From positions 186,001 through 250,000 of the forward strand of contig JVKJ01000001.1 of NCBI GenBank assembly GCA_001054945.1: 64,000 nucleotides of DNA, written 5' to 3'. The DNA comes from Corynebacterium falsenii. GTDB taxonomy: Bacteria > Actinomycetota > Actinomycetes > Mycobacteriales > Mycobacteriaceae. Both the position numbers and the translations under genes were made by a program. The notes below the pieces were generated by a model. The model was given only the letters and a program-made list of their open reading frames with translations. It was not told where the DNA came from and searched no databases. The first letter of the stretch is position 1, and every line of letters starts with the position of its first letter. Positions 55,839-64,000 of the stretch are shown piece after piece.

Positions 55839-57218
55839 ATGGCAGGCACGATTGAGTCAGTAGTTAACCTCGCGAAGCGACGCGGCCTGGTTTATCCCTG
55901 CGGAGAAATCTATGGCGGAACCCGCTCCGCGTGGGACTACGGTCCGCTCGGCGTGGAACTCAAGGAAAACATCAAGCGCCAGTGGTGGCGCCACATGGTG
56001 ACCAGCCGTCGTGACGTCGTGGGGTTGGACAGTTCCGTGATCCTGCCTCGCCGGGTGTGGGAAGTCTCCGGACACGTCGAGGTCTTCAGTGACCCGTTGG
56101 TGGAATCCCTCCACACCCACAAGCGCTACCGCGCCGATCACCTGCTGGAAGCCTACGAAGAGAAGCACGGCCACCCGCCGGAGAACGGCCTGGCGGACAT
56201 CAACGATCCAGAGACAGGCCAGCCTGGTAGTTGGACTGAACCGAAGGCATTCTCGGGCCTGCTGAAGACATTCCTCGGCCCAGTCGACGATGAAGAAGGC
56301 TTGCACTACCTGCGTCCGGAAACCGCACAGGGCATCTTTACCAACTTCAAGAACGTAATGACCACCTCTCGGCAGAAGCCTCCCTTCGGCATCGCTCAGG
56401 TGGGCAAGTCCTTCCGCAATGAAATCACCCCGGGCAACTTCATCTTCCGCACGCGCGAATTCGAACAGATGGAGATGGAGTTCTTCGTCAAACCAGGTGA
56501 GGACGAGGACTGGCACCAGTACTGGATCGACAACCGCCACCAGTGGTACATCGACCTGGGAATTGATCCTGAGAATCTGCGCCTGTACGAACACCCACAA
56601 GAAAAGCTTTCCCACTATTCCAAGCGCACCGTCGACGTCGAATACGCCTTCGGCTTCAAGGGGTCCAAGTGGGGCGAGCTCGAGGGCGTGGCGAACCGCA
56701 CCGACTATGACCTCCGGGTTCATTCCGAGGGGTCGGGAGAGGATCTGTCCTTCTTCGACCAGAACCTCGATGAACGCTGGATCCCTTATTGCATCGAACC
56801 AGCGGCTGGGCTCGGTCGGGCCATGATGGCATTCCTCGTGGACGCCTACTGCGAGGAAGAAGTTCCCAACGCCAAGGGCGGCGTGGATACCCGCACCGTT
56901 TTGAAGCTGGACCGCCGCCTCGCCCCCAACAAGGTTGCCGTCCTTCCGTTGTCCAAGAAGGACACCCTGACCCCCAAGGCTGAGGAAATCGCAGCTCAAC
57001 TGCGCTCCTACTGGAACACCGACTATGACATTTCCGGTGCCATTGGCCGCCGCTACCGCCGTCAGGATGAGATCGGCACCCCGTTCTGCGTGACCGTGGA
57101 CTTCGACACCCTCGAAGACAATGCCGTCACCGTCCGTGAACGCGACACGATGGAGCAAGAACGCGTGTCCATCGACGATCTCACCAGCTACCTGGCCGAG
57201 CGTTTGGCTGGCTGCTAG
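55839..57218 (+). CDS. glyS: Glycyl-tRNA synthetase
   Basis: Class II synthetase charging tRNA-Gly, the single-polypeptide (alpha2) type. [27 protein letters not shown] is represented here by its [10 protein letters not shown] core; [37 protein letters not shown] motif 2 ([18 protein letters not shown]), and a C-terminal anticodon domain with NKVAVLPL follow. The length of 459 is normal. ATG 55839 has AGGAG at 55823-55827 (11-base gap); the upstream ATG 55791 would add 16 unconserved residues. Confidence 0.96.
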   Translation: MAGTIESVVNLAKRRGLVYPCGEIYGGTRSAWDYGPLGVELKENIKRQWWRHMVTSRRDVVGLDSSVILPRRVWEVSGHVEVFSDPLVESLHTHKRYRADHLLEAYEEKHGHPPENGLADINDPETGQPGSWTEPKAFSGLLKTFLGPVDDEEGLHYLRPETAQGIFTNFKNVMTTSRQKPPFGIAQVGKSFRNEITPGNFIFRTREFEQMEMEFFVKPGEDEDWHQYWIDNRHQWYIDLGIDPENLRLYEHPQEKLSHYSKRTVDVEYAFGFKGSKWGELEGVANRTDYDLRVHSEGSGEDLSFFDQNLDERWIPYCIEPAAGLGRAMMAFLVDAYCEEEVPNAKGGVDTRTVLKLDRRLAPNKVAVLPLSKKDTLTPKAEEIAAQLRSYWNTDYDISGAIGRRYRRQDEIGTPFCVTVDFDTLEDNAVTVRERDTMEQERVSIDDLTSYLAERLAGC

Positions 57219-57758
57219 ATGAACCAACACATTCGGTGGGGCCTGCCCGATGACGGGCACACCACCCCGATTTACGCGGGCCCACCGCAGGACATGGACC
57301 GTGTGGCGGAATTTGCCAATGAAAGAGGCGTCAAGCACATCCGCTTCGGCGGTGATCAGTGGCGTCTCCAAGAAAACGGCGCACTCCTCGAGGCCGTGAC
57401 CCCCACGGGTGCCTGGCGCGCGCAGGGCGATGGGGACTCGCTCAAGCAATCGGAAACCGTCGTTGTGGACGCCGACCGCCACCACGTAACCATCACAGCG
57501 GAGGACAAGAACAACTTTGTCTTGGACCTGGATGGCATGAAAGCGGGCCAGTTCAGTGCGGCGAACCGTGGCGTGCGGAATCTGCACGTTGAATTCGAGG
57601 GGGAAGGAGCGGGTTTGCCCCTGGACGTGCAGGTATTCCTGTCGTTTGTGGCGCGCACGTGGATGGAAGATCGCATGGTGAGCTCCACGTGGAGGCTCAC
57701 CGTGGGGATGCTGTTGCTGATCCCCTTCGTGATTGCGTACTGGGTGCTTTTTAAATAG
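57219..57758 (+). CDS. Uncharacterised protein with C-terminal membrane helix
   Basis: No family recognised. A soluble, beta-rich 155-residue part (DKNNFVLDLDGMKAGQFSA) ends in one hydrophobic helix (LTVGMLLLIPFVIAYWVLF) with almost nothing after it: a tail-anchor-like arrangement. It starts immediately after the glyS stop (no gap), so it is likely cotranslated with glyS. No SD is needed for such coupling. Confidence 0.7.
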   Translation: MNQHIRWGLPDDGHTTPIYAGPPQDMDRVAEFANERGVKHIRFGGDQWRLQENGALLEAVTPTGAWRAQGDGDSLKQSETVVVDADRHHVTITAEDKNNFVLDLDGMKAGQFSAANRGVRNLHVEFEGEGAGLPLDVQVFLSFVARTWMEDRMVSSTWRLTVGMLLLIPFVIAYWVLFK

Positions 57759-57870
57759 AAACAACCGGCCCGGCATGATATGAAATCTCTCAGGAAATCA
57801 TTAGGCTGGGTAGGGTTCAAGAATCTCACAACTTACCCACATTGCAGTAGACGCGAGGCTAGAGACGAGA

Positions 57871-59508
57871 ATGGTTAATCTGCCAGGCAAGAAGAAGAAA
57901 AAGATGGGGATCGGCGGGGCGATCGCCGCAGCCGCTGCCACCGCAGCCGCCGCCGTTGCCGGTACTGATTTAATCCAGACGAAACACTCCATCCGGCGCA
58001 ATTACCCTCTGCTGGGGCGCGCTCGCTGGGCGATGGAGGCCATTCGTCCCGAGATCCAGCAGTATTTCGTGGAGTCCAACACGGACGGTTTGCCCTTTGA
58101 CCGCGTGACGCGCTCCATGGTGTACCAATCCGCCAAGGACATTCCGGCGGAGGAGGCTTTTGGTACCCAGCGAAACCTGCTGGTTCCCGGCCGTGACCAC
58201 TTGTTGCACTCCGCTCATCCGGTAGCTCAGATGAAGGAAGCCCCCCTGGTGCGCATCGGCGGACCGGATTGCACCAAGCCGTATGACATTTCCCTGTTCA
58301 ACATCTCGTCGATGAGTTTCGGCGCGCTCTCCGCGAACGCTGTCCTGGCGATGAATAAGGGGGCGGCGATGGGCGGATTCGCCCAGGAGACCGGCGAGGG
58401 CGGCCTGACGAAATACCACCTGGCTCATAACGCAGACCTGATCTGGGAGATCGGCTCAGGCTACTTCGGGTGCCGTAATGACGACGGGACTTTTTCCGCC
58501 GAGAAATTCAAAGAGAAGGCGCAGCTCCCGCAGGTCAAGGCTGTACTGATTAAGCTAAGCCAGGGCGCCAAGCCCGGCATGGGCGGCATGCTCCCCGGAG
58601 CGAAGGTGACCCCAGAAATTGCTGAGGCGCGCGAGATCCCCGTCGGCGAGGATTGCCTGAGCCCCGCGTGGCACACCGCGTTCGACACGCCCATCGGCAT
58701 GATGAACTTCATCAAGCGCTTGCGCGAACTGTCCGGCGGAAAGCCCGTGGGCGTGAAGTTCTGTGTGAGCTCCCGCCACGAGATCCTGTCCATGTGCAAG
58801 GCCATGATCGCGACCGGGATCACCCCGGATTTCATCACCGTGGACGGGGCCGAGGGTGGCACCGGTGCCGCACCGTTGGAATACCTCGATCGCATGGGGA
58901 CGCCACTGACCGAGGGCCTGATGATGGTCCACAACGCGCTGGTCGGCGTGGGCATGCGTGACCGAATCGCCGTGGGCGCAGCTGGAAAGATCGTCGGCGG
59001 TGCGGATATCCTTCGCCGTTTGGCCATCGGAGCGGATTTCACCATGTCTGCCCGTGGCATGATGATGGCGGTCGGCTGCATCCAGGCAAAGCACTGCCAC
59101 TTGAACAACTGCCCGACCGGTGTGGCCACGCAGAATCCCTGGCTGACGCGCGGACTGGACGTGGAGGATAAGTCCAAGCGTGTGGAGGCTTATCATCGCA
59201 ACACGTTGAAGTCCGCGCTGCGGATGCTCGGCTCTATGGGCCTGCATGATGTGAGCCAGATCGGCCCGGCTCACGTGATCCGGCGTGTGGACCAAACCGA
59301 GGCGGCGTCCTATGAGGACATTTACACCTGGCTAGAGCGCGAGTCCCTGCTGAACGGCACGGCTCCCGATAACTGGCAGCGTGATTACGACCGCGCTCAA
59401 CCAACGGCCTACACGAACCTGCCCTCCATCAGCGCTTCGGACACCACTCGGGTGCGCCTTCCGGGCCACCACCTGCGTGCTCACCGTAATGCGCAAGGGG
59501 AGAAGTAG
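57871..59508 (+). CDS. FMN-binding glutamate-synthase-like protein
   Basis: Stand-alone version of the central/FMN half of glutamate synthase. One N-terminal helix (GGAIAAAAATAAAAVAG) may anchor it. VDGAEGGTGAAPLEYLD is the FMN-phosphate site, and CIQAKHCHLNNCPTG is the 3Fe-4S motif (three Cys). The glutaminase domain is absent, so ammonia or another partner must supply nitrogen, or the reaction is different. It is a single-gene unit ending at a terminator. Confidence 0.88.
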   Translation: MVNLPGKKKKKMGIGGAIAAAAATAAAAVAGTDLIQTKHSIRRNYPLLGRARWAMEAIRPEIQQYFVESNTDGLPFDRVTRSMVYQSAKDIPAEEAFGTQRNLLVPGRDHLLHSAHPVAQMKEAPLVRIGGPDCTKPYDISLFNISSMSFGALSANAVLAMNKGAAMGGFAQETGEGGLTKYHLAHNADLIWEIGSGYFGCRNDDGTFSAEKFKEKAQLPQVKAVLIKLSQGAKPGMGGMLPGAKVTPEIAEAREIPVGEDCLSPAWHTAFDTPIGMMNFIKRLRELSGGKPVGVKFCVSSRHEILSMCKAMIATGITPDFITVDGAEGGTGAAPLEYLDRMGTPLTEGLMMVHNALVGVGMRDRIAVGAAGKIVGGADILRRLAIGADFTMSARGMMMAVGCIQAKHCHLNNCPTGVATQNPWLTRGLDVEDKSKRVEAYHRNTLKSALRMLGSMGLHDVSQIGPAHVIRRVDQTEAASYEDIYTWLERESLLNGTAPDNWQRDYDRAQPTAYTNLPSISASDTTRVRLPGHHLRAHRNAQGEK

Positions 59509-59535
59509 ACGTAAGAGGAGATTCTTCCCAGGCAC

Positions 59536-59588
59536 GGAAAAGCCCCCGCCAGCCGTTTGAGAACGTGCTCGCGAGGGCCTTTTCTTTA
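59536..59588. terminator. Terminator between convergent genes
   Basis: AAAAGCCCCCGC (59538-59549) pairs with GCGAGGGCCTTTT (59571-59583), with one bulge and one mismatch. T-runs lie on both strands, so it can serve the FMN enzyme and the opposing TPM gene. Confidence 0.65.
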
Positions 59589-59670
59589 TCCGCGGTATGG
59601 CCCCGCGGAGGATGGTCTCGCGGAGTATGGCTCCGCGATAGTGACCTGTGGCCGCGGTGACCGTGGCGGA

Positions 59671-61779
59671 CTAGAAGGAATCCCAGCCGCCGTCCCAGCC
59701 ACCTCCGCCGTCTCCGCCGAAGCCACCCCCGAAACCACCGTCACCGTCACCGAAGCCACCGCCATAGCCCCCTCCGAAGCCGCCGCCGTTCAGCAGGGAG
59801 CCCAGAACCATCCCGGTGATCAGGCCACCGTTGCCGCCTCCGAATCCACCCCCGTAGCCGCGCCCGAATCCGCCGGTCATGCGCTGCTGGTTGAAGTGGT
59901 GAATGTCGTCATTGACCTGCTGAGCCGCGGTGGTGGCGAGTCGATGCGCCTCCCGGGCATGCTGGGTCGCGGCGTTCGTATCCGTCTCGCGCAGGCGCCG
60001 CGCTTCCTCGGCTTCACGTCGAGCGGCTTCGGCGCTGGACCTCGCTTGGGTGCCGATGATGCTCCCGTGCGTTTGAATTGTGTTTTCCACGCTTCGCAAC
60101 TGCAAGTCGGTGTCGCTTAGGGTGCGGTCCACGACCTCCACCGAGCGCTTGTGTTCGCGGGCGCGCCCACGGGCGACGTCAAGGGCATCGTCCAATACGC
60201 CGTCCGCTTCCACCAGAGTGGAATACGCTCCCAATGGGTCGCGGTCACCAGTTTGACGAGCTTTCTCCAGGGCTTGCTCGGCCTTCTGTTGGGCTTCGCG
60301 CAATTGTGAGGAATCCACAGCGCTGCCAGCCTGGCGAAGTTGCTCGGCCTCCGTCAGCTCGTCCTCTACTTCCTTCACCAAGGATGGAAGATTGTTTTGG
60401 GCATCGCGCAGGTGCGATTGGGCATCCTCCACAGCCCGCAGAGTGGTATCCGCCTTGCGGATGGCCAGTTGGGCGGTGCCGATGGCATCAACCAAGCCGC
60501 CCTGTTGCCCCGCGGGCTTATCAGCCAACGTTTTGCCCTCGTTGATGGCTCTTTCCGCCACGGAGATCTCTTGCTCGGCAACCTCGGGGTTGTGGATTAC
60601 GGAGGAGAGCAACTCAGGATTCACGGTCTGCTGTAGCGCGTCCAGCTGCTCGCGGGCGCCAGGAATGCGAGCTCGGAGTGACACCGTCGATTGCAGCAAG
60701 GAGTCCAGCGTACTGGGCGCGTCAATGAGCTCCTGGCGCATGGTCGCGAAGTTTTCCGCCTCTGCGTTGAGCTGCTTGTCCGCGGTCCCGCAGGAGGAGA
60801 TGATCTGAACCAGTCGGTCGCGCTCGTCATCTTCATTGACGTGCGAAGCGCTTTGGGCCTGTTGGTGCAGGGCATATGCCTCCCGTAGCGTGCGCTGTGA
60901 GTGATCGACCGCCCGGGCGAGACTGCTTGTGCGGTTGTCGCCGAACTCCCCGCGGGCCAGCTCCAGTTCCTCTTGCCCCTTACGGATGGATTCATCAGTG
61001 CTCTTCAGCTCGTCCGAAGCCAAGGTACGCAGCACGTGGGTGGGCTGCTGCTGCAGGTCTGACGTCCGCTCTGGGTCCAGTGCCTTCGCGGCCTGGATCT
61101 GTTCGTGCTCCTGTGTCTTCCGTTTCCTCCGGGACACTGCGAGGGCGCCAGCACCGCCACCGATCACCGCAACTCCTGCTGCCCCCATCCAGGCGTACGT
61201 AGAAGGGGAGGTCTTGCCAGCCAACTTGTCGGAAGCGGCCTTGCCCGCGTCAAACCACTCAGAATTCACGGCGTGATCGAGGGCTGCCTTGCGGATCTTC
61301 TCGCCCTGGCCGTCCTTCAATTTCTGGCTGGCGGTGGGCCCGGGGGCAAATGCCAATTGTCGATTCTCAGTACTGACGGCCATCACCAGAGAATTCGGTG
61401 CCCCAGCCTGGGCGAGCAGATTCTTGGCGTACGTCTGCGCATTACCCTCAATGACAGGGACATACACGACGTACATCTTCACTCCGGATTCTTTCGTCGC
61501 CTCCTGCAGCGACTTTTCCAGTTCGGACTTCTGGCTTCCGTTGAGCACGCCAGCTTGGTCAACCACCTGGCTCGACAGTTTCACATCCTGGCTGGAGGTA
61601 CCCTGATCGGTTTTCACAGCTTGTGCCGAGGCGTTGGAGGCTGTCCACTGCGCGCCGGGTACGCCGACCGTACCCAGGCCGAGGACCCCCGCCACAGCCA
61701 AGCTGGCAGCAAATCTTTGGGAAGTTAAAAGGCGCTGTTCAGCCTTGTGATTGGAGTGGTGAGAATCGCGGTTTGTCAT
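59671..61779 (-). CDS. TPM-domain membrane protein with long coiled coil and Gly-rich tail
   Basis: A signal-peptide-like N-terminus (SLAVAGVLGLGTVGVPGAQW) is followed by a TPM domain (DVKLSSQVVDQAGVLNGSQK onward, about 65-170), a membrane helix (WMGAAGVAVIGGGAGALAV), about 400 residues of Glu/Gln/Ala-rich coiled coil, and a tail of GGFGGGYGG repeats. This is the YgcG-like architecture common in corynebacteria. The TPM domain is proposed to aid assembly of membrane proteins or cell-envelope complexes; a precise role is unknown. Confidence 0.85.
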   Translation of the reverse strand: MTNRDSHHSNHKAEQRLLTSQRFAASLAVAGVLGLGTVGVPGAQWTASNASAQAVKTDQGTSSQDVKLSSQVVDQAGVLNGSQKSELEKSLQEATKESGVKMYVVYVPVIEGNAQTYAKNLLAQAGAPNSLVMAVSTENRQLAFAPGPTASQKLKDGQGEKIRKAALDHAVNSEWFDAGKAASDKLAGKTSPSTYAWMGAAGVAVIGGGAGALAVSRRKRKTQEHEQIQAAKALDPERTSDLQQQPTHVLRTLASDELKSTDESIRKGQEELELARGEFGDNRTSSLARAVDHSQRTLREAYALHQQAQSASHVNEDDERDRLVQIISSCGTADKQLNAEAENFATMRQELIDAPSTLDSLLQSTVSLRARIPGAREQLDALQQTVNPELLSSVIHNPEVAEQEISVAERAINEGKTLADKPAGQQGGLVDAIGTAQLAIRKADTTLRAVEDAQSHLRDAQNNLPSLVKEVEDELTEAEQLRQAGSAVDSSQLREAQQKAEQALEKARQTGDRDPLGAYSTLVEADGVLDDALDVARGRAREHKRSVEVVDRTLSDTDLQLRSVENTIQTHGSIIGTQARSSAEAARREAEEARRLRETDTNAATQHAREAHRLATTAAQQVNDDIHHFNQQRMTGGFGRGYGGGFGGGNGGLITGMVLGSLLNGGGFGGGYGGGFGDGDGGFGGGFGGDGGGGWDGGWDSF

Positions 61780-61814
61780 GGACCCAGCATACTGAATCGA
61801 GGGTCTTCAACGCG

Positions 61815-61820
61815 TATGGT
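61815..61820 (+). promoter_or_regulatory. Possible -10 of the YdcF gene (leaderless)
   Basis: TATGGT ends seven bases before ATG 61828. It overlaps the alternative in-frame ATG 61816. No SD is seen. Confidence 0.3.
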
Positions 61821-61827
61821 TCAACAC

Positions 61828-62454
61828 ATGTATTTCCTCCGCGCAGTGGGCGCCATCATCAAGGCCGTCGTGTATCTCATCGTTGGGACCATTGCCCTTG
61901 CTTCGATCATCGCCCTGGCGACGGCAGGGCACGTCTGGGCGACGGCGAGGGCAGATGATCGATCGCCCGCAGACACGATCTTTGTCCTGGGTGCTGCGCA
62001 GTACGATGGCCGGCCGTCCAAGTGGCTGGCAGCGCGCCTGGATCACGCTGCCGATCTTTATGATCAGGGCACAGCTCCCGTCATCGTCACGGTCGGCGGC
62101 AAGAAGTCCGGCGATCGGTTCACGGAAGCGGAAGCGGGAAAGAATTACCTCATCGAGCAGCGCGGCATTCCCGCCTCGGCCGTTGTGAGCATCGACCAAG
62201 GCGCCGATACCCTGGAATCAGCGGAGGCGTTCGAGCAGGTGGCACGCCAAAACGATTGGCACACGTCCGTGATCGTGACCGATCCACCCCACACTCTTCG
62301 CGCGACCAAGATGGTGGAGGAGCACGGTGTGGATGCCTGGGGATCCCCTACCCGCCAGGGCCCCAGCGTGCAAAGCCGTGCCGCGCAGTTCAGTAGCATC
62401 ATCCACGAGACCGGTGGGTTGCTGTACTACCAAGTGATGGAGCGAGAACTGTGA
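61828..62454 (+). CDS. YdcF-family membrane protein (DUF218)
   Basis: The N-terminus is a membrane helix (IIKAVVYLIVGTIALASIIA); the DUF218 core starts at DTIFVLGAAQYDGRPS and includes TVGGKKSGDRFTEAEAG and VVSIDQGADTLESAEAF. DUF218 proteins include SanA/ElyC-type envelope factors and bind nucleotide-like ligands. ATG 61828 is chosen for its hydrophobic start and the upstream -10; ATG 61816 is in frame. Its stop overlaps dgt by four bases. Confidence 0.87.
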   Translation: MYFLRAVGAIIKAVVYLIVGTIALASIIALATAGHVWATARADDRSPADTIFVLGAAQYDGRPSKWLAARLDHAADLYDQGTAPVIVTVGGKKSGDRFTEAEAGKNYLIEQRGIPASAVVSIDQGADTLESAEAFEQVARQNDWHTSVIVTDPPHTLRATKMVEEHGVDAWGSPTRQGPSVQSRAAQFSSIIHETGGLLYYQVMEREL

Positions 62455-63746
62455 GAGATCGGGACCAAGGGCGATATCACTATTCGACGGACGATACTGC
62501 CCGTCTGAGGGATAATGCCCCGAAAGTCTTGGGACTGCCTGGGGCGGTGAATGATGGGCGGGAAGACTTTGACCGAGACCGCGCCCGGGTCCTGCACTCT
62601 GCTGCTCTCCGTAGACTGGCCGATAAAACTCAGGTCGTTGGGCCCGGATCGGGAGACACGCCCCGTACCCGGCTCACTCACTCTTTGGAGGTCGCTCAGA
62701 TATCGCGGGGTATTGGGAAGACGCTGGGGGTGGATCCCGATCTTGCGGAACTTGCTGGCCTGTCTCACGATATCGGTCACCCACCGTACGGCCACAACGG
62801 CGAGCGCGCGCTCAACGAGGCGGCAGCCCTCTGCGGGGGATTTGAGGGGAACGCTCAAACGCTTCGAATTCTCAGTCGCCTTGAGCCCAAGACGATCGAC
62901 GACGATGGGCAATCCTTCGGACTCAACCTCACCCGAGCCAGTCTGGATGCGGCATGTAAATACCCATGGGGCCCAGTAGCCGAGGATGGCACACATCGCA
63001 CCAAGTACTCCGCCTACCAGGAGGATCTGGCGGTTCTCGACTGGGGCCGGCAGGGCGCGCCTGCACAGCGCAAATGCCTCGAGGCGCAGATCATGGACTG
63101 GTCAGACGACGTGGCCTATTCCGTTCACGACGTGGAGGACGGGATTCTGCATGGCCGCATCACCTTGGATGTGCTGTGGGATCTCGTGGAGCTGGCTGCG
63201 CTGGCGGAAAAAGGCGCCCACCTGTTCGGCGGCGAGCCCGAGGCTTTACTTGAGGCTGCCGCTCGGTTGCGCTCGATGAGCTTGGTGGGGCGTGCCGCCG
63301 ACTTTGACGGTTCATTGCAGGACCTGGCAGCCCTCAAGGCCATGAGCTCGGAGCTGGTCAGCCGATTCGTCACCGCCGCGGTGACCGCCACCCGCCAGCG
63401 CTATGGAAAACAGCCCCTGGGCCGCTACATTGCGAAGCTCGTTGTGCCACCCCTGGTGGAGGCGGAGGTGACCCTTCTCAAGAGCGTGGCGGTCCTCTAC
63501 GTCATGGACGAGCGCCGGCATCTTGCCGAACAAGAGCGCCAGCGCGACCGGATCTTCCGGGTCACTGATTACTTGTGGCGCGGAGGGGAGGGGACGTTGG
63601 ACCCCATGTTCCGCCCGTGGTTCAACAGGGCAGAGTCCGATGCAGAGAGGATGCGCATCGTCATCGATCAGGTGGCATCTCTGACTGAGTCGAGGCTGGA
63701 ACGCATGGACCATGTGGCAGGCGAAGTCAGCGCGGCGTGGGCCTAG
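62451..63746 (+). CDS. dgt: Deoxyguanosinetriphosphate triphosphohydrolase-like protein
   Basis: HD-domain dNTPase that splits dGTP to deoxyguanosine and triphosphate. RLTHSLEVAQI and LSHDIGHPPYGHNGE carry the HD metal ligands, and DDVAYSVHDVEDG the later Asp. The 431-residue protein is complete. The start GTG 62451 overlaps the YdcF stop (GTGA), so the genes are coupled. In actinobacteria it usually lies before dnaG, which would be to the right of the window. Confidence 0.94.
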   Translation: MRDRDQGRYHYSTDDTARLRDNAPKVLGLPGAVNDGREDFDRDRARVLHSAALRRLADKTQVVGPGSGDTPRTRLTHSLEVAQISRGIGKTLGVDPDLAELAGLSHDIGHPPYGHNGERALNEAAALCGGFEGNAQTLRILSRLEPKTIDDDGQSFGLNLTRASLDAACKYPWGPVAEDGTHRTKYSAYQEDLAVLDWGRQGAPAQRKCLEAQIMDWSDDVAYSVHDVEDGILHGRITLDVLWDLVELAALAEKGAHLFGGEPEALLEAAARLRSMSLVGRAADFDGSLQDLAALKAMSSELVSRFVTAAVTATRQRYGKQPLGRYIAKLVVPPLVEAEVTLLKSVAVLYVMDERRHLAEQERQRDRIFRVTDYLWRGGEGTLDPMFRPWFNRAESDAERMRIVIDQVASLTESRLERMDHVAGEVSAAWA

Positions 63747-63765
63747 TCGCATCGCGAAACACCTT

Positions 63766-63783
63766 GGCCCGCCAATGTGGGCC
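63766..63783. terminator. Hairpin between convergent dgt and guanyl RNase
   Basis: GGCCCGC-CAAT-GTGGGCC, seven base pairs with one mismatch, lies 19 bases after the dgt stop. It has no T-run. Confidence 0.35.
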
Positions 63784-63800
63784 CGCTAACCCCTGCCGAG

Positions 63801-64000
63801 CTACCCTTCAGCGTCGGTGATTTTGCAAAAACTCTTGAAGTGGTCGCCGGAGTAGTACCACGTATCCGGATCGGTCTTCGTGCCCCCTCCGACCACGATC
63901 CGCCGCTCCCCGCGATGATTCAGCCCGGGAGTCTTCACCGTGTATTCCCGGTAATAGCTGGAGTTTTGCTTCGGCAGCATCCCCTCGTAGTTCCCGAAGT
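63801..64000 (-). CDS. Guanyl-specific ribonuclease (RNase Sa/T1 type), cut by window edge
   Basis: Secreted RNase cleaving after G. Only the last 65 codons lie inside; the frame is open at the edge. The visible part holds FGNYEGMLPKQ, YYREYTVKTPG with the catalytic Glu, GERRIVVGG with the phosphate-binding Arg, and YYSGDHFKSFCKI with the catalytic His, in the order of the streptomycete RNase Sa family. No barstar-like inhibitor lies in the last bases shown. It converges on dgt. Confidence 0.85.
   Translation of the reverse strand, partial: FGNYEGMLPKQNSSYYREYTVKTPGLNHRGERRIVVGGGTKTDPDTWYYSGDHFKSFCKITDAEG

Noticed and set aside
55857..57776. A 639-codon open frame on the minus strand across glyS
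   Set aside because: It is a shadow of glyS and its downstream gene in GC-rich DNA: no SD, and the plus-strand frames carry full-length conserved motifs.
1..64000. CRISPR arrays, insertion sequences, integrases and prophage genes
   Set aside because: No repeat-spacer pattern, transposase or integrase motif was recognised anywhere; the gene order is that of a core chromosome.

Overview
The window is an ordinary, gene-dense chromosomal segment of a high-GC Gram-positive bacterium, almost certainly a Corynebacterium. The reasons are gene order and gene content: rne-rplU-rpmA-obg-proB-proA, nadD-rsfS-(gpgP-like)-degV-comEA-comEC-holA-rpsT-lepA, hemW-hrcA-dnaJ2-rsmE-phoH-ybeY-(CNNM/CorC)-era, recO-uppS-zur-glyS and dgt followed by a secreted guanyl RNase. 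This order is the actinobacterial/corynebacterial one, and a 6C-type small RNA, typical of actinobacteria, is also present. The species cannot be fixed from the sequence alone. There is no rRNA, intact tRNA, CRISPR array, insertion sequence or prophage.

Layout. 1-8.4 kb: RNase E/G (cut by the left edge), ribosomal proteins L21 and L27, the ribosome-assembly GTPase Obg, and the first two proline-biosynthesis enzymes. 8.4-19.9 kb: a YwiC-like membrane protein, then NAD synthesis (nadD), ribosome silencing (rsfS), a histidine phosphatase, DegV, an HAAAP-type transporter on the opposite strand, DNA-uptake genes comEA/comEC, DNA polymerase III delta (holA), a degenerate ADP-ribosylglycohydrolase and S20. 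20-22.7 kb: an orphan PemK/MazF-like protein divergent from lepA. 22.7-36.5 kb is the most accessory part: DUF2786 protein, calcineurin-like phosphoesterase, an acidic one-pass membrane protein, a ThDP enzyme, a BCCT transporter with a long tail, 3-hydroxybutyryl-CoA dehydrogenase, CsbD, an ABC exporter overlapping a carboxylesterase, an M3 peptidase and two tiny membrane proteins. 36.5-64 kb: malQ, an acyl-CoA ligase, hemW, the hrcA-dnaJ2 heat-shock pair, a long rRNA/RNA-processing run (rsmE, phoH, ybeY, era), two DUF4282 proteins, recO, uppS, a VIT-type metal transporter facing zur, the 6C RNA, glyS, a glutamate-synthase-like FMN enzyme, a TPM/coiled-coil protein, a YdcF protein, dgt and a guanyl RNase cut by the right edge.

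Themes. Much of the window serves ribosome biogenesis and RNA metabolism (Rne, L21, L27, Obg, RsfS, S20, LepA, RsmE, YbeY, Era, RecO as neighbour, GlyS). Many genes appear to be transcribed without a leader: nine start codons sit 6-8 bases after a plausible -10 hexamer and have no convincing Shine-Dalgarno sequence. I saw no clearly new multi-gene system. The best leads are single-gene oddities (Asp-to-Asn changes in the metal motif of the ADP-ribosylglycohydrolase, an 88-residue insert in DegV, an insert inside the ThDP motif, a bactofilin-like tail on the BCCT carrier), the 6C RNA next to zur, and a C9 tract just upstream of zur.
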